A stretch of 64,000 nt of DNA from Struthio camelus (GCF_040807025.1 NC_090951.1:18138573-18202572); one strand, 5' to 3'. Counted from the stretch's first letter, positions 11,041-23,960 are shown. Notes: generated by a model not told the origin, from the sequence alone. Translations and numbers: made by a program.

Positions 11041-14000
11041 TTATTTCAAAATTCATGTTCAGGATTTCATTCACTTTCTAGCCCCCTCTGTAGAAGTCTG
11101 CACTTAACTATTTCTATGAGTTTGAGATCTCCGAACATGAAGATACTTGACAGCACATGCGTGGGATGGTTTTCGGAAGCCTGTTTTTAACTCCTGTGTA
11201 GAACAAAGCATCTGAGCAGACTATATAAAACTACTACCAAAAATGCACATTATGGTTTTAAAAATCAAGTTCTAAGTATATATTTAACCTAAACAGATTT
11301 CTAGAAGTTTTAAATATAATTTGAGATAGCATTTAGATCAAAGGAATAATTTCAATGAAAACGTTGCCAAATTGAAGAATTCAAGATGTAGGTAATTTAA
11401 ATTTTTTTAAAAGGACAGTAAAGCTTCCCCAACTCCATCTCCGTAGCAGAGCAAGGAGAAAGCCATGAAAAAAATTCATTTCCATTTCTTATTCATCTTA
11501 GGAAACTGTGAATTAGCAGAGACCCTAACAGCAGGTGCAAATTGCAATACAGCTTTCATTCCATACATGCATCTCATGCTAACATGAGTGGGAATTCAGC
11601 AAATGGATAGAAAGAATTGTGCAGCCATAACTGTTACAAGCTAGCACATTTGTTAAAAATATCTGGAACATAGCAAGTGCTTGATAAGAGAATCAAATCA
11701 CATCACAAATACAATGTGTTCTTTACACTGAATCTCTCATTATGAAGAAAGCTGGAAAAATGCAGAGATTTTTGCTCTATAAAGGAAATAATAAGCATGC
11801 AAAAAAACTGAAATGCTTTTTCTGATGTGACATTTTGTAATGAAGTGATACTGTAACATTATCTGGATAGCAAAAGGTTTGTGTGTCCTAGTTACTAAGT
11901 GTAGATAGCATTCACTCCTATAGCTGTCAAATCCCTTTCATAGTATTTTAATTCGCAAAGGAACCTGACTTCACTATGGAAATGTTACGATAAAGCCTAA
12001 AAAGAATTTATCTGATCGAAGAAGAATATATTACCACCATGTGGAGATTTGCTTTAAATCTTGCATAACAGCAGTAATAAACACAACCCACTTCTGTACA
12101 AAAAGAGATAAGGGAAAAAAGCTTGAGGTTTTCTTTAATAGGCTTACCTCTTAGAAACAAAGTAAGGAAAGGATATTTACCCATAAGTAAGCTTTATAAA
12201 AACTTCTTACACGCTAACATCTCCCTAGAACATCTGCTTGTCGGAGTACTATGCAATCAAGTCAACAGTTGAAAACTGACAATCACCTTCCGTAATATAT
12301 TTTGGATTATGGATTCGGGATCATTTAGAGATGTTGATGCCTAGTAGTAGTGTATAAATTACAATATGTACCAAGTTACCTAAAGAATAATTTAATTCCA
12401 AAATTTAAATAGGTTCCTCAGTGATAAAATGAAAACACCAGCTACAACCTCATAATAATTTGTTAATTGAGTATAGAGTACATAGAATTAAAATCACTGC
12501 TGCCATGCTGTAAGTTTTAAGATAAGCTACTACATAAAGTAGTCATTCAATGAAAGTTCACAAATACCAGTGCGCTATATAGTTAGTTTATGAATAACTG
12601 TGCTCAGCAGTTGCATGGCAATACCAGTCATTCTGCAAAAAGATAATACACTACTCACAGTCTTGTTGTTTTCCATTTCCTACAATAAATGGAAATATGG
12701 TGGAAATATGTTTTTGGCCAGACCCCAAAAATCCACTGATTTCCGTGGGCATATTATATTTAAGCCTTCTTGTATTCTATCAAGATATGTAAGAAATGAG
12801 ATATGAAATCTAGGGTAAACATGAAACATAAGCCTACACTAATTGATGGAATCAGAAATTTACAATGAAAGCATAGGAAATACCTCCCGTTGTCAACGTA
12901 ATCATTGAAAGGGAACATTTTAATTTTCTTGGCCAAACTGCAATGCCAAAGCAGATTCCGTCGAATCTTTTTACTGAATTTGTTGTTTCTCCCCAGTATG
13001 TGACCACGCATACGTAGTAAAAGGAGTGAATTAACTTTGTCTCTAATAGGTGGGTAATTACCTTCATTTCAAATAACAGCCTTCACGACAGCCTGCTTTC
13101 ATTGAATCTTCATGCCTTTGCTGTGCAAAGAACAAAAGCATGGGATATTGCCATCACTCATGGCAAGGCCTGTGATCCTGACCACAGCATCCGGGAAGCC
13201 AAACTCGAACGTCTTTCAGGGAAGAGCAGCAAGGGTAGGAAACAAAAACTGTGGAAAGACAGCTAACTCCCTGTAGGCAATAACAAGGGTGGCAGAAGAA
13301 ATAACTATCTCTGGATATAGTTGCCTGGGTTATTATATACTGCTACTCAGCAGTGCCAGTTACAGCAGGTCTCTACCTTGGCTATTTGAGCTATACCACT
13401 GCCTGTGCCGAGCTAGCTCTGCCTATGGCTGCAATACCTGGAGAGCTTTACTAGGAAGTGAGGGCAACCTGAGGATCTCTAAATGGCCGAAACTAAAAAG
13501 ATATTTATGGGAAACATATATGCACGTTTAAGAATGATAAAGAGAAATAGTAGTATGAAGACTGCATTAGAAGTCTTATTCTCGCAAGTAATCCACTAGC
13601 AAAGATGCATATGAAAAAAATTCACACTGATCAGTTCTTGAGTATACTGAAACAGCACAATCTTAATATACCAATCTAATGTATTAAGGCAGTACAGTGG
13701 GTGAGTTGTATACATATTTGGACTCTAAACTTTGGTAGCAAATATACATAAAAGATTTGTCATTAGAAGATGACAAGAGATTATTACTTCTCAACACTGT
13801 TCCATGAATAAGTGTTCAAATCACTGCCTTTTTCTCCTTTTTGCTAAATGTTTTCCACAAGATTTGCTTTAATCATGGTTTGCAGCGCTCTTAGGCACTA
13901 TCTAGTAGCTTCGTTAACTGTATTTATTGGATGCAAACACTCATGTAGATTTATTTCTTGACCCAGATGTGCAACCACAGCTTTAACCACTGCCACTTCC

Positions 14001-14749
14001 AACATTTCCCATTCTGTGGCTTGCTTTTTTGTTTAAAAAAATCCTCCAGCTAGGAAATAATTCCCTTGCTATTGCAAGTTTTGTTGACAACAACCCTAAT
14101 TGTATTCTTACACTGCTGTGATTTTCACACTTTTCCCCTGCCATGTGCAGGTTTCCATGATTTCCAAAGTGTGGCATATGTCCTTTGGGAATGAAAAATA
14201 CTCCCGATTCTTTTTACTTCTCATCAAAATCCTTTATCAATTGATCTGTAACTAACTGCTGTTCTTTCATGGAACAAATTTAGACACAGCCCACATTTGA
14301 AAGAAATAAAATTAAATGGCTTAACTAGTGCAACAATATTTTCACCTTATCAAAAAAGAATTACTCTCAATAACTTTAATGCATACTGCATACTGTAGAT
14401 CTTTCATTTAACTTCCCAAACTTCACAACTATCTTCAGAATATCAGAAATAGCCACTTCCAATAAATCCTTCTGTATGTGATTTCATAAAGAGATATAGA
14501 TTTTATTCTAGTGCTTGAAACAAATATATATTCCCCACTTTTAATTTGCAACAGACATTGAGTTTTACAGAGCACTTCACAAGCTGAATAATCACACACC
14601 TGCATGAAATTTCCAGCTAAAATATTATAGCCTGAAGGAATCCATATGTCAGGCAAGAATCTTGATTTAGACAAGAAATAACTTAAAGTCTGATATCATC
14701 CTACAAATTAGCATGAAAGGAGAACATCACACTAAGTTGGGGGAAAGAA
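11041..14749. other. AT-rich non-coding sequence
   Basis: There is no recognised repeat, RNA gene or exon. Overlapping short frames at 12.6-13.1 kb, on both strands, look like chance. A slightly GC-richer stretch at about 13080-13480 has no family match and could be an unclassified old insertion. Confidence 0.5.
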
Positions 14750-14765
14750 CCCCCCCCCCAAAAAA
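14750..14765 (+). repeat. C10A6 homopolymer pair
   Basis: Ten cytosines (14750-14759) are directly followed by six adenines. The same C-then-A arrangement recurs at 16817-16842 and 50032-50044. Confidence 0.9.
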
Positions 14766-15889
14766 CAGAAACACCAGCAGGTAATGTTTCTGGCTTACCC
14801 ATTTTGTATCTGATTGTATCGGTGCTCTCTCTTGGCTAATACATGCGACACATTAATATACATAAATCAAGCCTAATTATAAAATGCTGTGTTTTCAAGG
14901 AGAATGAAGGCTTAGGCTGATATCAAGATGCGTTTGAGGCATGTGAATCAGTTTTTCCACTCCTGGTGGAACGAACAAGAGAAATGAAAAGGACTTGATC
15001 TGGATAGTAAGTGGTTATGAGGCAAAAAATATTGATCGCTCCTTGTAAAGAATGTTGTATCTTTCAATTTAATTCTTCCACCTGCAATGCTAAACTTGGT
15101 CTTTACTCTCATGCACCAGCTGTTTGCAGCAAGATTACTGAGGGCTCTGTGGAAGCCGAATAGAGGAAAGACATGCTCCCACACTTCGTTTGCTTACTCA
15201 ACGCTGTCACCCAATACCACAGCTATTGAACGCAACTGCTAAACAAAAATGATGTTAACCCACGTTGTTATTTCTGCTTTAGGAGAATACCGTGATCTAC
15301 CACAAAAGAATCTCCAAGTAAAGGACAATTGTAAATACTGTGATAAGACACTGGTTCTAATAGAGCACGCTGTCTCTAGTGGTCTGATAATAACCAGATG
15401 AACTACAGTAGGCTCAGGGTAGCAGACAGACATTAGAATATGAATTTTCTTTCCTTTCTGCCCAGGAAGAAACAAGTTTGCACAACCATATTGAGTTATT
15501 TCAAAGATTTCTGCATTTATCTATGATAAATAGTGTAATTTTAATGGATCAAAATATTTGATATGGGCTTTTAGCAATAAATCCAGCCTAAAGAAAGGTG
15601 AATTCAGCTCCAAATCCTTTTCCCCAAAGAACTATTAACAAAAAATGGCTTTGAGGATATACTGATACTAAAGTGAGCAGATTCCTGAAACTTGAACTCA
15701 TTCTGAAGTCATACTGAGCCTTTTATCCCCATTTGAAAAATGACTGATGTTTGCCATAATATTATCATTTTTTCCTTTACACCATTATGAACGTTTTGGC
15801 AACAATAAATTCTCAAGTAGATCTCTTTCAAGACTCCTCCTAGAGACCAGTAAGCCTATATTTGGTTTAAATGCATAGCAACTTCTGCC
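14766..15889. other. Non-coding sequence, nothing recognised
   Basis: Mixed AT-rich sequence. Two 78-codon minus-strand frames (14948-15184, 15239-15475) carry no motif and are not called. No interspersed repeat is visible. Confidence 0.5.
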
Positions 15890-15945
15890 TCCTGATAACC
15901 TGTTCCAGTATTGATCACTGAGACAGCACATCTGAAATTGTGAGC
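15890..15945 (-). repeat. Possible CR1 LINE fragment, antisense
   Basis: The string ATAACCTGTTCCAGTATTGA followed by TCACTGAGACAG resembles the antisense of the CR1 3' region, where 'cagcctgttccagtgtttgaccaccctca' is typical. Only about 50 bases match by eye, so this could be coincidental. A CR1 model search would settle it. Confidence 0.35.
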
Positions 15946-16509
15946 AATCTCTATGATTTGCTGCGTTTTACCTCTCTAAACTGTTAGGATTACAACAACC
16001 CTCCGTTTCCCCCTTTTATATGGGAGCAAAAAAGAAATAGTAAGTAACAAGACAATTTTTTCTCACTTAACGCTACAACCTTCATACCATAGCAGTATAA
16101 AAAACAAAGCAAAAGTTAGTATATCAAAAACATTTATCAGTGAAAGAAATAAGGTATTATCAAATACACAATGCTAGCAGGAAAAAGTTGTATTGCAAGA
16201 CACGTTCCATATAGGTTTTGATCAGTTAAGCTACTTGGTAAATGCTTTTAGCTGCCCTAAAAGCTAATCAACTGTTGCAATCACAACATATAAGATCGTA
16301 CTTTCGATTTAGAAAAACGTACTATAGTTTCATTGCATTTTCTGTTGAGGAACATTTTGAAGCTTTCTAGGAAACGTTTTCCCTAGCTGGTAGGGACATT
16401 TAGAATTTTGAAATACTTAAATTAGGACAAAGCCTCTAAACGTTACAGGAAATAATAACTTGGGGTTGAGTCAACCGGCACACCCAGCTCTAAGCATAGG
16501 TTGGAACAA
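15946..16509. other. AT-rich non-coding sequence
   Basis: Nothing recognised. The composition is typical of the window until the abrupt shift to GC-rich sequence at about 16.5 kb. Confidence 0.5.
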
Positions 16510-16842
16510 CAGTGTCAGGACCTGGAGCCCACTGATAGCTTCTCATGGCCTTGACCAAGCTCACCTGGGACCTCCACCCCAAACCACCTGCCTAGACCCC
16601 ACGTCAGCCCAGCCCAGCCTTTACTGCCTGCCCCACAACAACACAGCAGTGCCAGGCTCCAGCTCTGCCACAGCCCTGTCCCTGGCTGGCCACAAGCCCT
16701 GCTGATCCCAAACCTGACCTGCAGGCAACCACCTGGCCCAGCAGGGCCCAATTCCTGGGGCAGTGGGACAGGCCCCGGCTGGTGAGAACCACCCCTGGCT
16801 CTACCAGCCCTGTTATCCCCCCCCCCCAAAAAAAAAAAAAAA
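16510..16842 (+). repeat. GC-rich, CpG-depleted block ending in C11A15
   Basis: About 300 bases are strikingly GC-rich (CCAGCC, CAGCCC and CTGGCC words), with only about two CpGs. They end at a run of eleven cytosines (16817-16827) directly followed by fifteen adenines (16828-16842), after which the sequence becomes AT-rich at once. Sharp edges and an A-tail suggest a decayed retroposed or otherwise inserted element read on the plus strand. Loss of CpG fits long methylation. Both strands are open in one frame (plus 16460-16705, minus 16515-16829) because stop codons are scarce in such DNA; neither translation looks like a known protein. I could not find flanking target-site duplications. Confidence 0.45.
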
Positions 16843-18546
16843 TTAAAGTTTCACCAGTCCTTCCCCTAAAATATTTTTCATGAAATTAATGAAATGATCT
16901 GTTGTTCACTGGTTTTGATAAAGCGTTCCTGAGCATCTGTAATTGCTGTTGCTGCAAGTGTTACCTGCTAGCATAACCTCCTACATCACCTGCAGAAGAA
17001 CATCCTTCTTAAATCAAGGGAGCATCCTTTCTTGATTAATATTTACTTTTAAAGGCAACTCTGGCCAAAATATTTTCTCTCCCTTATGCCTACATGATAC
17101 CACATGATCTCATGAGATAATTCAGACAATTGCAATTTGCACTAATTGCTTTGGAGTCTCTCTGACACTGATGGTCTGTAGGTATTTGACAATTCTCCAA
17201 TCCTCCCTAAATAAGGGCTTAAGGCACAGATCTCACTTTGAAAATACAGCGTGGAATTAGCAGGAAGAATCGTCTATCCCCTATTCATCACATGTATATT
17301 GTGTTTTCAAGGTCACGGCCCTTCAGGCAGTACTTCTATTTGCTTCCAAACTCAGGCACGACTGTGGTCTGTGTGAGGATGAGATCATGCCCCTCTCCAT
17401 CCCTTTCAGCTGGCCATGTCCCAGGGATGCCAGCAGAGCTCGGGTGCTACGCTAATGGCAAGAGATCACAGGAGTGCTCACACAGCAGTAGGCGATCCAT
17501 GGCTGGAGCAGGCTTTGGCCTAGGAATGGAAGGAGAGAAAAGTGTGGAAAAGAGGAAACCCTAGAAGATATTTTTCTTGCCTGGAATATACTGTCATAAG
17601 TGTCTCGCTGTAGCCTGTTCTTCTCTAACAGAAAAGGTATGGTGAGAGTAAGTGAACTAAATAAAAGACATAAGGAGGTGCAATATCTCTGCTTCAGCTG
17701 GTACGCATGAAAAAAATAAGCATTTGGGCACACAGTCCTTTCACTGTACCCCCTTCTCCCCAAATCAGGCAAATTTCAAGCTAAAAAATTTAAAAATCAC
17801 TAGTTTAATCTAAGTCAAAAACAGAACTGAATAAAAAGATTTATTTTTCAAAGATTTAAAATGATATCTAGGCTTGCCCTCATGTAAAAAGAAACACACC
17901 CCATAGTAGCTGTAAGGAAACATCACACCTCTACGGCTGTCAGAATGTCTCGAGACAAGCAGACTTCTTAATATTACTTTGCAGCTTTTACTAGACATGA
18001 TATTCTCCACAATTAGACAACTTAATTTTCACCTTCATCCTCTTTCATTTTATACCCCTAGGCATTGGCTTCTTTCATGTAGGTCAGCTGGTGAAAAAGC
18101 AACACTTTTCTGTCAACAACTAAATGTTTTTGGATGCAGAATTAATCTCACTCTCTTTTCATATATGTACGTACATGGGCACATACAACTATTCCTGCCG
18201 TTTCTTCCTCCGTACTAGTAAGATAATTCTCTGTATATACAGACATATAACCCTATGGTAGAAATCAGGTGTTTTGCCTGTAATGGGCAGTAAGGTAATT
18301 ATCTCACTACGTTCTGCAGCCAACAACTAAATGCATCATCTTGCCAGAAGAAAAACTGTGACATGCACTATAATCTGAAAAGTATTACTTTCTGTGCTTT
18401 AATCAATGTTAACATTAACAGTTCTCATCTCTGGCAAAGCATGAAACTATTGACCCCCACAGACCTATGTGAAAATATGACAGGATTTTATCCTGAAATT
18501 TAATTTGCATTTGCTACTAATTAAAATGTGTGTGGCATCTCTCTAG
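16843..18546. other. AT-rich non-coding sequence
   Basis: No gene or repeat is recognised. Overlapping frames of 106-108 codons on opposite strands at 17.2-17.8 kb have no family features. The last 40 bases contain a branch-point-like CTACTAAT and a pyrimidine run ending in CTAG, described with the next entry. Confidence 0.5.
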
Positions 18547-18919
18547 CATTAACCCCAAATGTAATCAAGTTGTGGATTGTGGCTTTCCCTTGCAAAATTT
18601 CAAAAAGAAACCTGGGGACAATGGTAGTACAGAAACAAATCAGATAGAAATCCCATGCAATTCATTAGGGAAGCAAATCAGTGTCACACAGATGTACACA
18701 GACATAAGTCAGTTCTGCAATGAGTCTGAATGGATAAAAAACTCTTTAGAAGAAAAAATATCAGAAAAGCGCAAAGAACCAGATTATTCCCACTGGACTT
18801 TACAGGCTTCTGTTTTTGAGCTTTGGTTCAGAGAATATTATGAAGTGGAATTTGCATTTTCTCTTCTCTCACAGGGACAACCTTCTGCTCTCAGTGACCT
18901 CTTTAATGATATACTTTAA
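18547..18919 (+). other. Unrecognised 124-codon open frame behind acceptor-like site
   Basis: An open frame runs from an acceptor-like TCTCTCTAG ending at base 18546 to a stop at 18917-18919. A branch-point-like CTACTAAT lies about 27 bases before the AG. The translation is more balanced than the other chance frames: an E/K-rich middle and an aromatic segment that includes the residues FELWFREYYEVEF. It matches no domain I know. An in-frame ATG is not near the beginning, so it could only be a terminal exon. Frames of this length are expected once or twice in the window by chance, and a second frame overlaps its end (18816-19157), which argues against coding. Confidence 0.15.
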
Positions 18920-19668
18920 AAAAAAGTCTTTTGCAGTGCAGAAAGACTTTCTATGGATAACTTCTTTATTATTGCCACCTCATCTCCAATGTGGTTCACT
19001 CTCGGAATTATCAAGATCTCTTATGGGGTCTACTAAGATTTCAGGCACCCTAGTGAAGTCAGAGTGGACTGGGTATAAGCAAAAGCCCCCCGCCCCCATC
19101 TGCCCAAGTCCTGCCCCAGTTTGCTTTATGCCCTTTCAGCAAATAAGTCATTACTAAAACAGAAAATTCAGAATACAGAAATAAGATCAGTCCCTTCCAA
19201 AGAAGGGCAGCAAGTCTCATCTATTCCCATTCCACCATCTTTTCCCTTGCTTCTCTTGGTCAAACAAGAGAGGGAGCATACATCTATTTAAAAGCTTTAT
19301 TGGCCAGGCAACAAACAGCCCTTAACCCTTTCTGAGAAGTTTTACCCTAAGATCCATGGGTTACATATCGATAGTTATGGACAGCCGGATCTTCTCTTCA
19401 TATAGGTTTTCTGACTCTCAGCTGAAAGATGATCTTATTTTACAGAAGAAAGTGTGAAATGGTCTTGAAATGAAAACCTGGGCTTCAGTGTAAATATACA
19501 TCAATTGAGATGTTGATAGGAAAAATCAGGAGCTTATCAAGCTCTTATTTTAAATGGAATTTTTCTGTAGGAAAATGAGGCAAGTCAGACTTAAGTGATG
19601 GGGAAAGAAAATGATCATAATAAGCATCTTAAGAGCCATTTTCTTGTTTTGTCATTTTTTCCCCCTAG
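18920..19668. other. Non-coding sequence, nothing recognised
   Basis: Unclassified sequence with a CCCCCCGCCCCC-type pyrimidine patch near 19085-19100. A strong pyrimidine tract ending in AG closes the interval at 19668. Confidence 0.45.
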
Positions 19669-20035
19669 GAAAGGAAGAGGACTGGCTGGACTGATCCTCA
19701 AAATACTTCGCTTTTATTTTATTCCTCCCACTGAGAATAATAGAGCAACAAAACACTCATCTCAAAGTCCAAAACCACCAGGACTGGATCAGTCCAAAGT
19801 GAATGATTCACTTTGGCATTGGCAGCTTCTGCAGAGCAGAGTTAACATGAAGCTTTACATTCTTGGGGACCCGATTCCTTCGGAGAGACTAACAGTTTCT
19901 CTACCCTATTTGCCTAAAGAAAGCCTCATGCTGACAAACTATGAGCTCTTACAGTTGAGCTTCAGTAACTTTTCAGTTCCCACATTTTTTTGCCATATTC
20001 CTTCCATTTTCCTCCTCCATTTATCTTCCCTCTGA
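19669..20035 (+). other. Unrecognised open frame behind strong acceptor-like site
   Basis: A TTTTTTCCCCCTAG acceptor-like sequence ends at 19668. It is followed by an open frame of about 122 codons that stops at 20033-20035; the open frame itself extends back to 19595. The C-terminal third of the translation is rich in S, F, L and P and looks like non-coding AT-rich DNA, and no domain is recognised. I list it only because of the acceptor. It is probably not an exon. Confidence 0.12.
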
Positions 20036-20436
20036 CAAAAAAGTAATCTAAGAGAAAATACATTTTAAGAGAGTAACGACCCAGTTGAGATGAAAAGCAG
20101 TTACAATTTTAAGGTGAGCTTTAGCTGCTATCAGTTGTACTGTGATGATAATGCTGGTGTTTCATGATGCCACCTGCAGCTTGTGTGATAGATGTGATTG
20201 TGTATTTTGTTTTGATACAGTTGAGAGGCACCCTAGAAATAGTGTGTGTTTCCCAGCCATAAAACATGACTGCCAATCCTCTCAACCTCCCTGGAATCAA
20301 ATCAAAGTGAGAAACAGTGACCTTTCTATGGTGAGAAAAAGAATATGAATAGGGAGAAATGAAGAATAATATGTAGTGACTCTCATGAAACCTAGAATTA
20401 TTTCTTTCAAGAGTAGTTAGTGCCTCCTACCGAGGC
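20036..20436. other. Non-coding sequence, nothing recognised
   Basis: AT-rich sequence without a recognised repeat. The short frame at 20142-20348 has no motif. Confidence 0.5.
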
Positions 20437-20520
20437 AGATTCTGGTACCCTCTTTCACACTATCATACTTAACTACTGAGTGATCTTTATTAAAATCAGT
20501 GGGGTTACTCAAGGAGTAAG
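20437..20520 (+). repeat. Ancient amniote palindromic repeat (GATTCTGGTACC... type)
   Basis: The order GATTCTGGTACCCTC, TCACACT, ACTTAACTACT, then AAAATCAGTGGGGTTACTC and GGAGTAAG matches an old interspersed family common in turtles, crocodilians and birds. Its copies read roughly 'gattctgataccnttactcacactgagtagtacct...cattgaaatcaatgggactactc...gagtaag'. The copy is diverged and truncated at the right. The family name is not certain from memory. Confidence 0.6.
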
Positions 20521-23500
20521 AAAAAATAAATTATGAAAAAGGATTGCAGAACCCAGCCCACCACTGCTAAATCCTTTGAGTTAGCAACATCTATAGTACA
20601 TTTTCTGCCTTCCTTTCTTTCATCCACTAGGCATATTTTCATAAAACTAGGTATACTTTATACTTTATCATTATCTTTATGTTTAAAGAACATTCCCATA
20701 ATTTTCTATTTGTGACATCGATACTTAATTTGTAAGGAGTGATTGAATTTTCATGCCCTGCTATCACAGAAAAAGAAATCAGTGCAACATTGCAATAAAT
20801 GTGCCAGTGTTGAAACCTTTACACAGATATTTGGAAATTCTAAACAATAACCAGTCTAAAACAATAAGATAATAATGAAGCATATTCATATGGGATATCA
20901 TTTTATCTGAAGTCTGTGACAAGGATTCTAGAAAATGTAATCTGTTAGGTCACACTAGTTAACACTGAAGAATACTACTCAACAATCCTCTGGTCACTAA
21001 TGAAAGATTACTGACACACATAGGGTACGATTCAAATCTTGATACAGCAATAATTATATTGTCCTTAATGAGTATTGATTTAAAAGTGAGATCAGATTCA
21101 TGTTTGTGTTTTAAAATGCAACTATATATATCTCAATGAGTGGAAAGATGAATTGCATTAGACTGAACAAAAGCTGCCGCGGAAGCAACAGGTAAAAACA
21201 ATGATAGGCTCATACTCAGATCAACTGGTAGAATTAACTTGCCCTCCCTACTATCCCTTTCAAACCAGCTGAAAAAGGGGTCTGCAGTACAAGATAAAAT
21301 GTTAAAATTGAGCAAATTACTCTGTTGGCACAATTTCATCGATTTCAACAGAATAAGGTTGGCAGTGAATTTATTCTGTGTTGTAGAAAGACCTTATTTA
21401 TTCAGTCGGGAACTGTGAGGATTCAGTTCTTCCAGAGAACTTCCAGCGTGGAATTAGAGCTGTTACCCGGTTATGGACCAATTTCTGTTTCACACAAGCA
21501 ACATCATTTCGTGCTTATAGAGTGTTGCGCACAGGTATAACTGTATGGCTAACCGCTGAACACATTAACACAAATATTGACCAAAATGCTAACGTAAACT
21601 TTGTCTGTCTCCTTTGTAATTATTTAGCAGTCCAATTAATCAAGTGATTATTTGTTAAGAATGGAAGGAACAGACACTCAGCTGAAAAACTAAAATAGCT
21701 CCCTGACTTCAGTGGAACATGGCTGGCTTATAGCAACCCTGACTGTCCCAGAATAAGATTTTCAGAAATTAAAATAAACAAAATATGCTTTTCAAATCAC
21801 AACTCTAAAATATATCCTGTAAATTAAATTGTCTTCTCCCACAGAAATTAGAACCTTGAGACTACAAAAAATGTCAGCTTTTAACAAATATTAACCTTTT
21901 AATTCCAGTCTCTTTTTCTAGAGGGTGGCATGAAACACTGATGGATCATCCATCTCACAGCTTCTGCCTATGGGTCACTGCACAGCCTTAAACAACTACA
22001 GAAACCCAAAGATAAATCTTTTGATGAAATATTTGCAATTCTTTAGAGGCATTTTGAGCTAATGCCAGTGTTTATCCCAGAGTGGTTTCTCTGCTGTCAG
22101 CAGAAGCAAAGAGTGTTTATAATGCAGTTTGCATCAAGACTGAAACACTGTTCCATAGACAACCTGGGCAAGGGCCAGGGAAATCACCTGGAGACTATTT
22201 TGTCTGCACTATTCACAGTGCAGAACACAAGATCAGAAGTCAGAGTTCATCAGCGAGTGTCCACATGCAGAGTAAAAGGCTCTGAGACACTGAAATTTAC
22301 TGCAAGTATTATAAGCATTTGCATTTCTGTATTACCAAAGAAGATGGTAAGTATCAGCCTTCAGGCTCAGAATCACACATACGCTTTTCTGGAAAGTTAT
22401 GTGATTATGCAGAGTATCAGTAAAGAAATCTTGTGTGGAGGTTTACAATGTGTCCAGCTTTAGTTTTTATTATTTTTTTTTAAACGAGTTCATTTGTGTG
22501 ATAATTTTTGTCTCCCAAACTTCAATCTCATAGCACCATGAAAAGGGCAGGGGATCATGCTGTCCTGCATTTTAGGACTAAATACAAGGTGAGGAAAAAA
22601 CAATTGAATTTTTTTCACAACTCTACCTCATGCACCTTGGGAATTATATGACAGTACAGTGTAGATCCTATTCCTTATGTATTGCATATATTTGCAATAG
22701 CTACCACCTTTCACCTGGTGGTCCCCAGACTTTGGTGGGACCCTACCATTTGTCCAAAGCAGCATTACATTTGGTCCAGTTCTTGGAATGGGTCTGTTCT
22801 TATCCTTGTCCTGCCAATACCTCCCATCATGAATGCATCTCTTCCAACTCTATCTCACCAAGAGAAATCTGTACATCTTCAGTTCTCCCATTTGTGCATT
22901 ACTCACAAGAAAAGGTACTTGACAGTTAAATATATTACATACCAACTCTTTGTTCTATGAAATCAAGTCCTTTTATTTATCAGTCACTACTATTGACTGG
23001 GGAGCAAAAGCCCCTAAGATACTAAATCTTCCAGCCATGAAGGGAAATGGAATGGTTTTCTAATGGAGTGTATCTGAATGCCTCTGGCTTTTAGAACCTG
23101 TCTTTAAAGTCTGCTTACTGAGGCACAGATGTCCAAACACAGACAGATTTGTCACTTTGGTTTTCAGGACACCCATCCTGTAAAGACCACAAAATAATTG
23201 CCAGGACTTTAGTGGCTAAACCTTCTCTTGCTATTCATGAGGTTCCCGAATTTCATGCCAGATTTGACTCTATCAATGGAAGACCAGCTCAAATGATTTC
23301 TTAAGAAATGCCCAAATAACACCTGTCATTGTTACAAGTCTTTTTATTCTCCATAATGCAGAAGAGGTTTTGACTGAAATCAAAACATAAGCTACCATTG
23401 TCCCAAGGGATATCGTAAATGCAGTTACTAAGGATATACCTTTAATTATACTTCAGAGAGTTTACAGCCCAGGCCCTTAAAGCCACAGGTCTCTAGAAAA

Positions 23501-23856
23501 GGACATGAAGCCTTTCAGCATACCACGTTCTCAAGGTTTTCCTCTTATATCTCAGCCTCTTTGGCTGAGACAAATCCTCATGATGCTTTGATCGCCTATC
23601 TCTTCACAAGCTCTTGCACACTTTTTCATGCTATTGCGGGTTGCAGACTAATCGTAATCTTCAGACCAAAGTTCCTAGCTGACTAGAAATAAACTAATTC
23701 TCAGGAGTTCTGTGCATACACAGCTCCTATTGACTCAAACTATGATGACGGGACTCAGTTCAAGAATCCAGAAAGATATTGTATTCAAAAGCAGTTAGAT
23801 ATCAAAAAACTTCCACTAGTAAATTTTAGAGTGCTTGAACATTGAAAGTATTTCAG
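20521..23856. other. AT-rich non-coding sequence
   Basis: No recognised transposon or gene. A 133-codon frame (22062-22463) overlaps a second plus-strand frame (22082-22285) and has no domain pattern. The stretch 22.68-22.96 kb is somewhat GC-richer and open in two frames, but unclassified. Confidence 0.5.
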
Positions 23857-23960
23857 CTCCATTTTACAAATGGCCAAAATGAGGCTGAATATGGTTTGCT
23901 AAATTCCCCGAGTAGGGCAGTAGCACAGCCAGGAATATAGCTAAGATTCCTTTTGCAAAC
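23857..23960 (+). repeat. MIR/CORE-SINE-like copy
   Basis: CTCCATTTTACAAATGG, AAAATGAGGC, a diverged middle and then GGCAGTAGCACAGCCAGGAATA correspond in order to the MIR blocks 'cccattttacagatggggaaactgaggc' and 'agtggcagagccaggaataga'. Plus orientation. The middle TTGCCCAAGG block is degraded to AATTCCCCGAG. Ends are approximate. Confidence 0.7.

Noticed and set aside
16515..16829. 104-codon minus-strand frame in the GC-rich block (G/L/W-rich)
   Set aside because: Stop codons are rare in GC-rich DNA and the opposite strand is open too. The block looks like a decayed insertion.
22062..22463. 133-codon plus-strand frame
   Set aside because: It overlaps another plus-strand frame, shows no motif and has no convincing splice or promoter signal.
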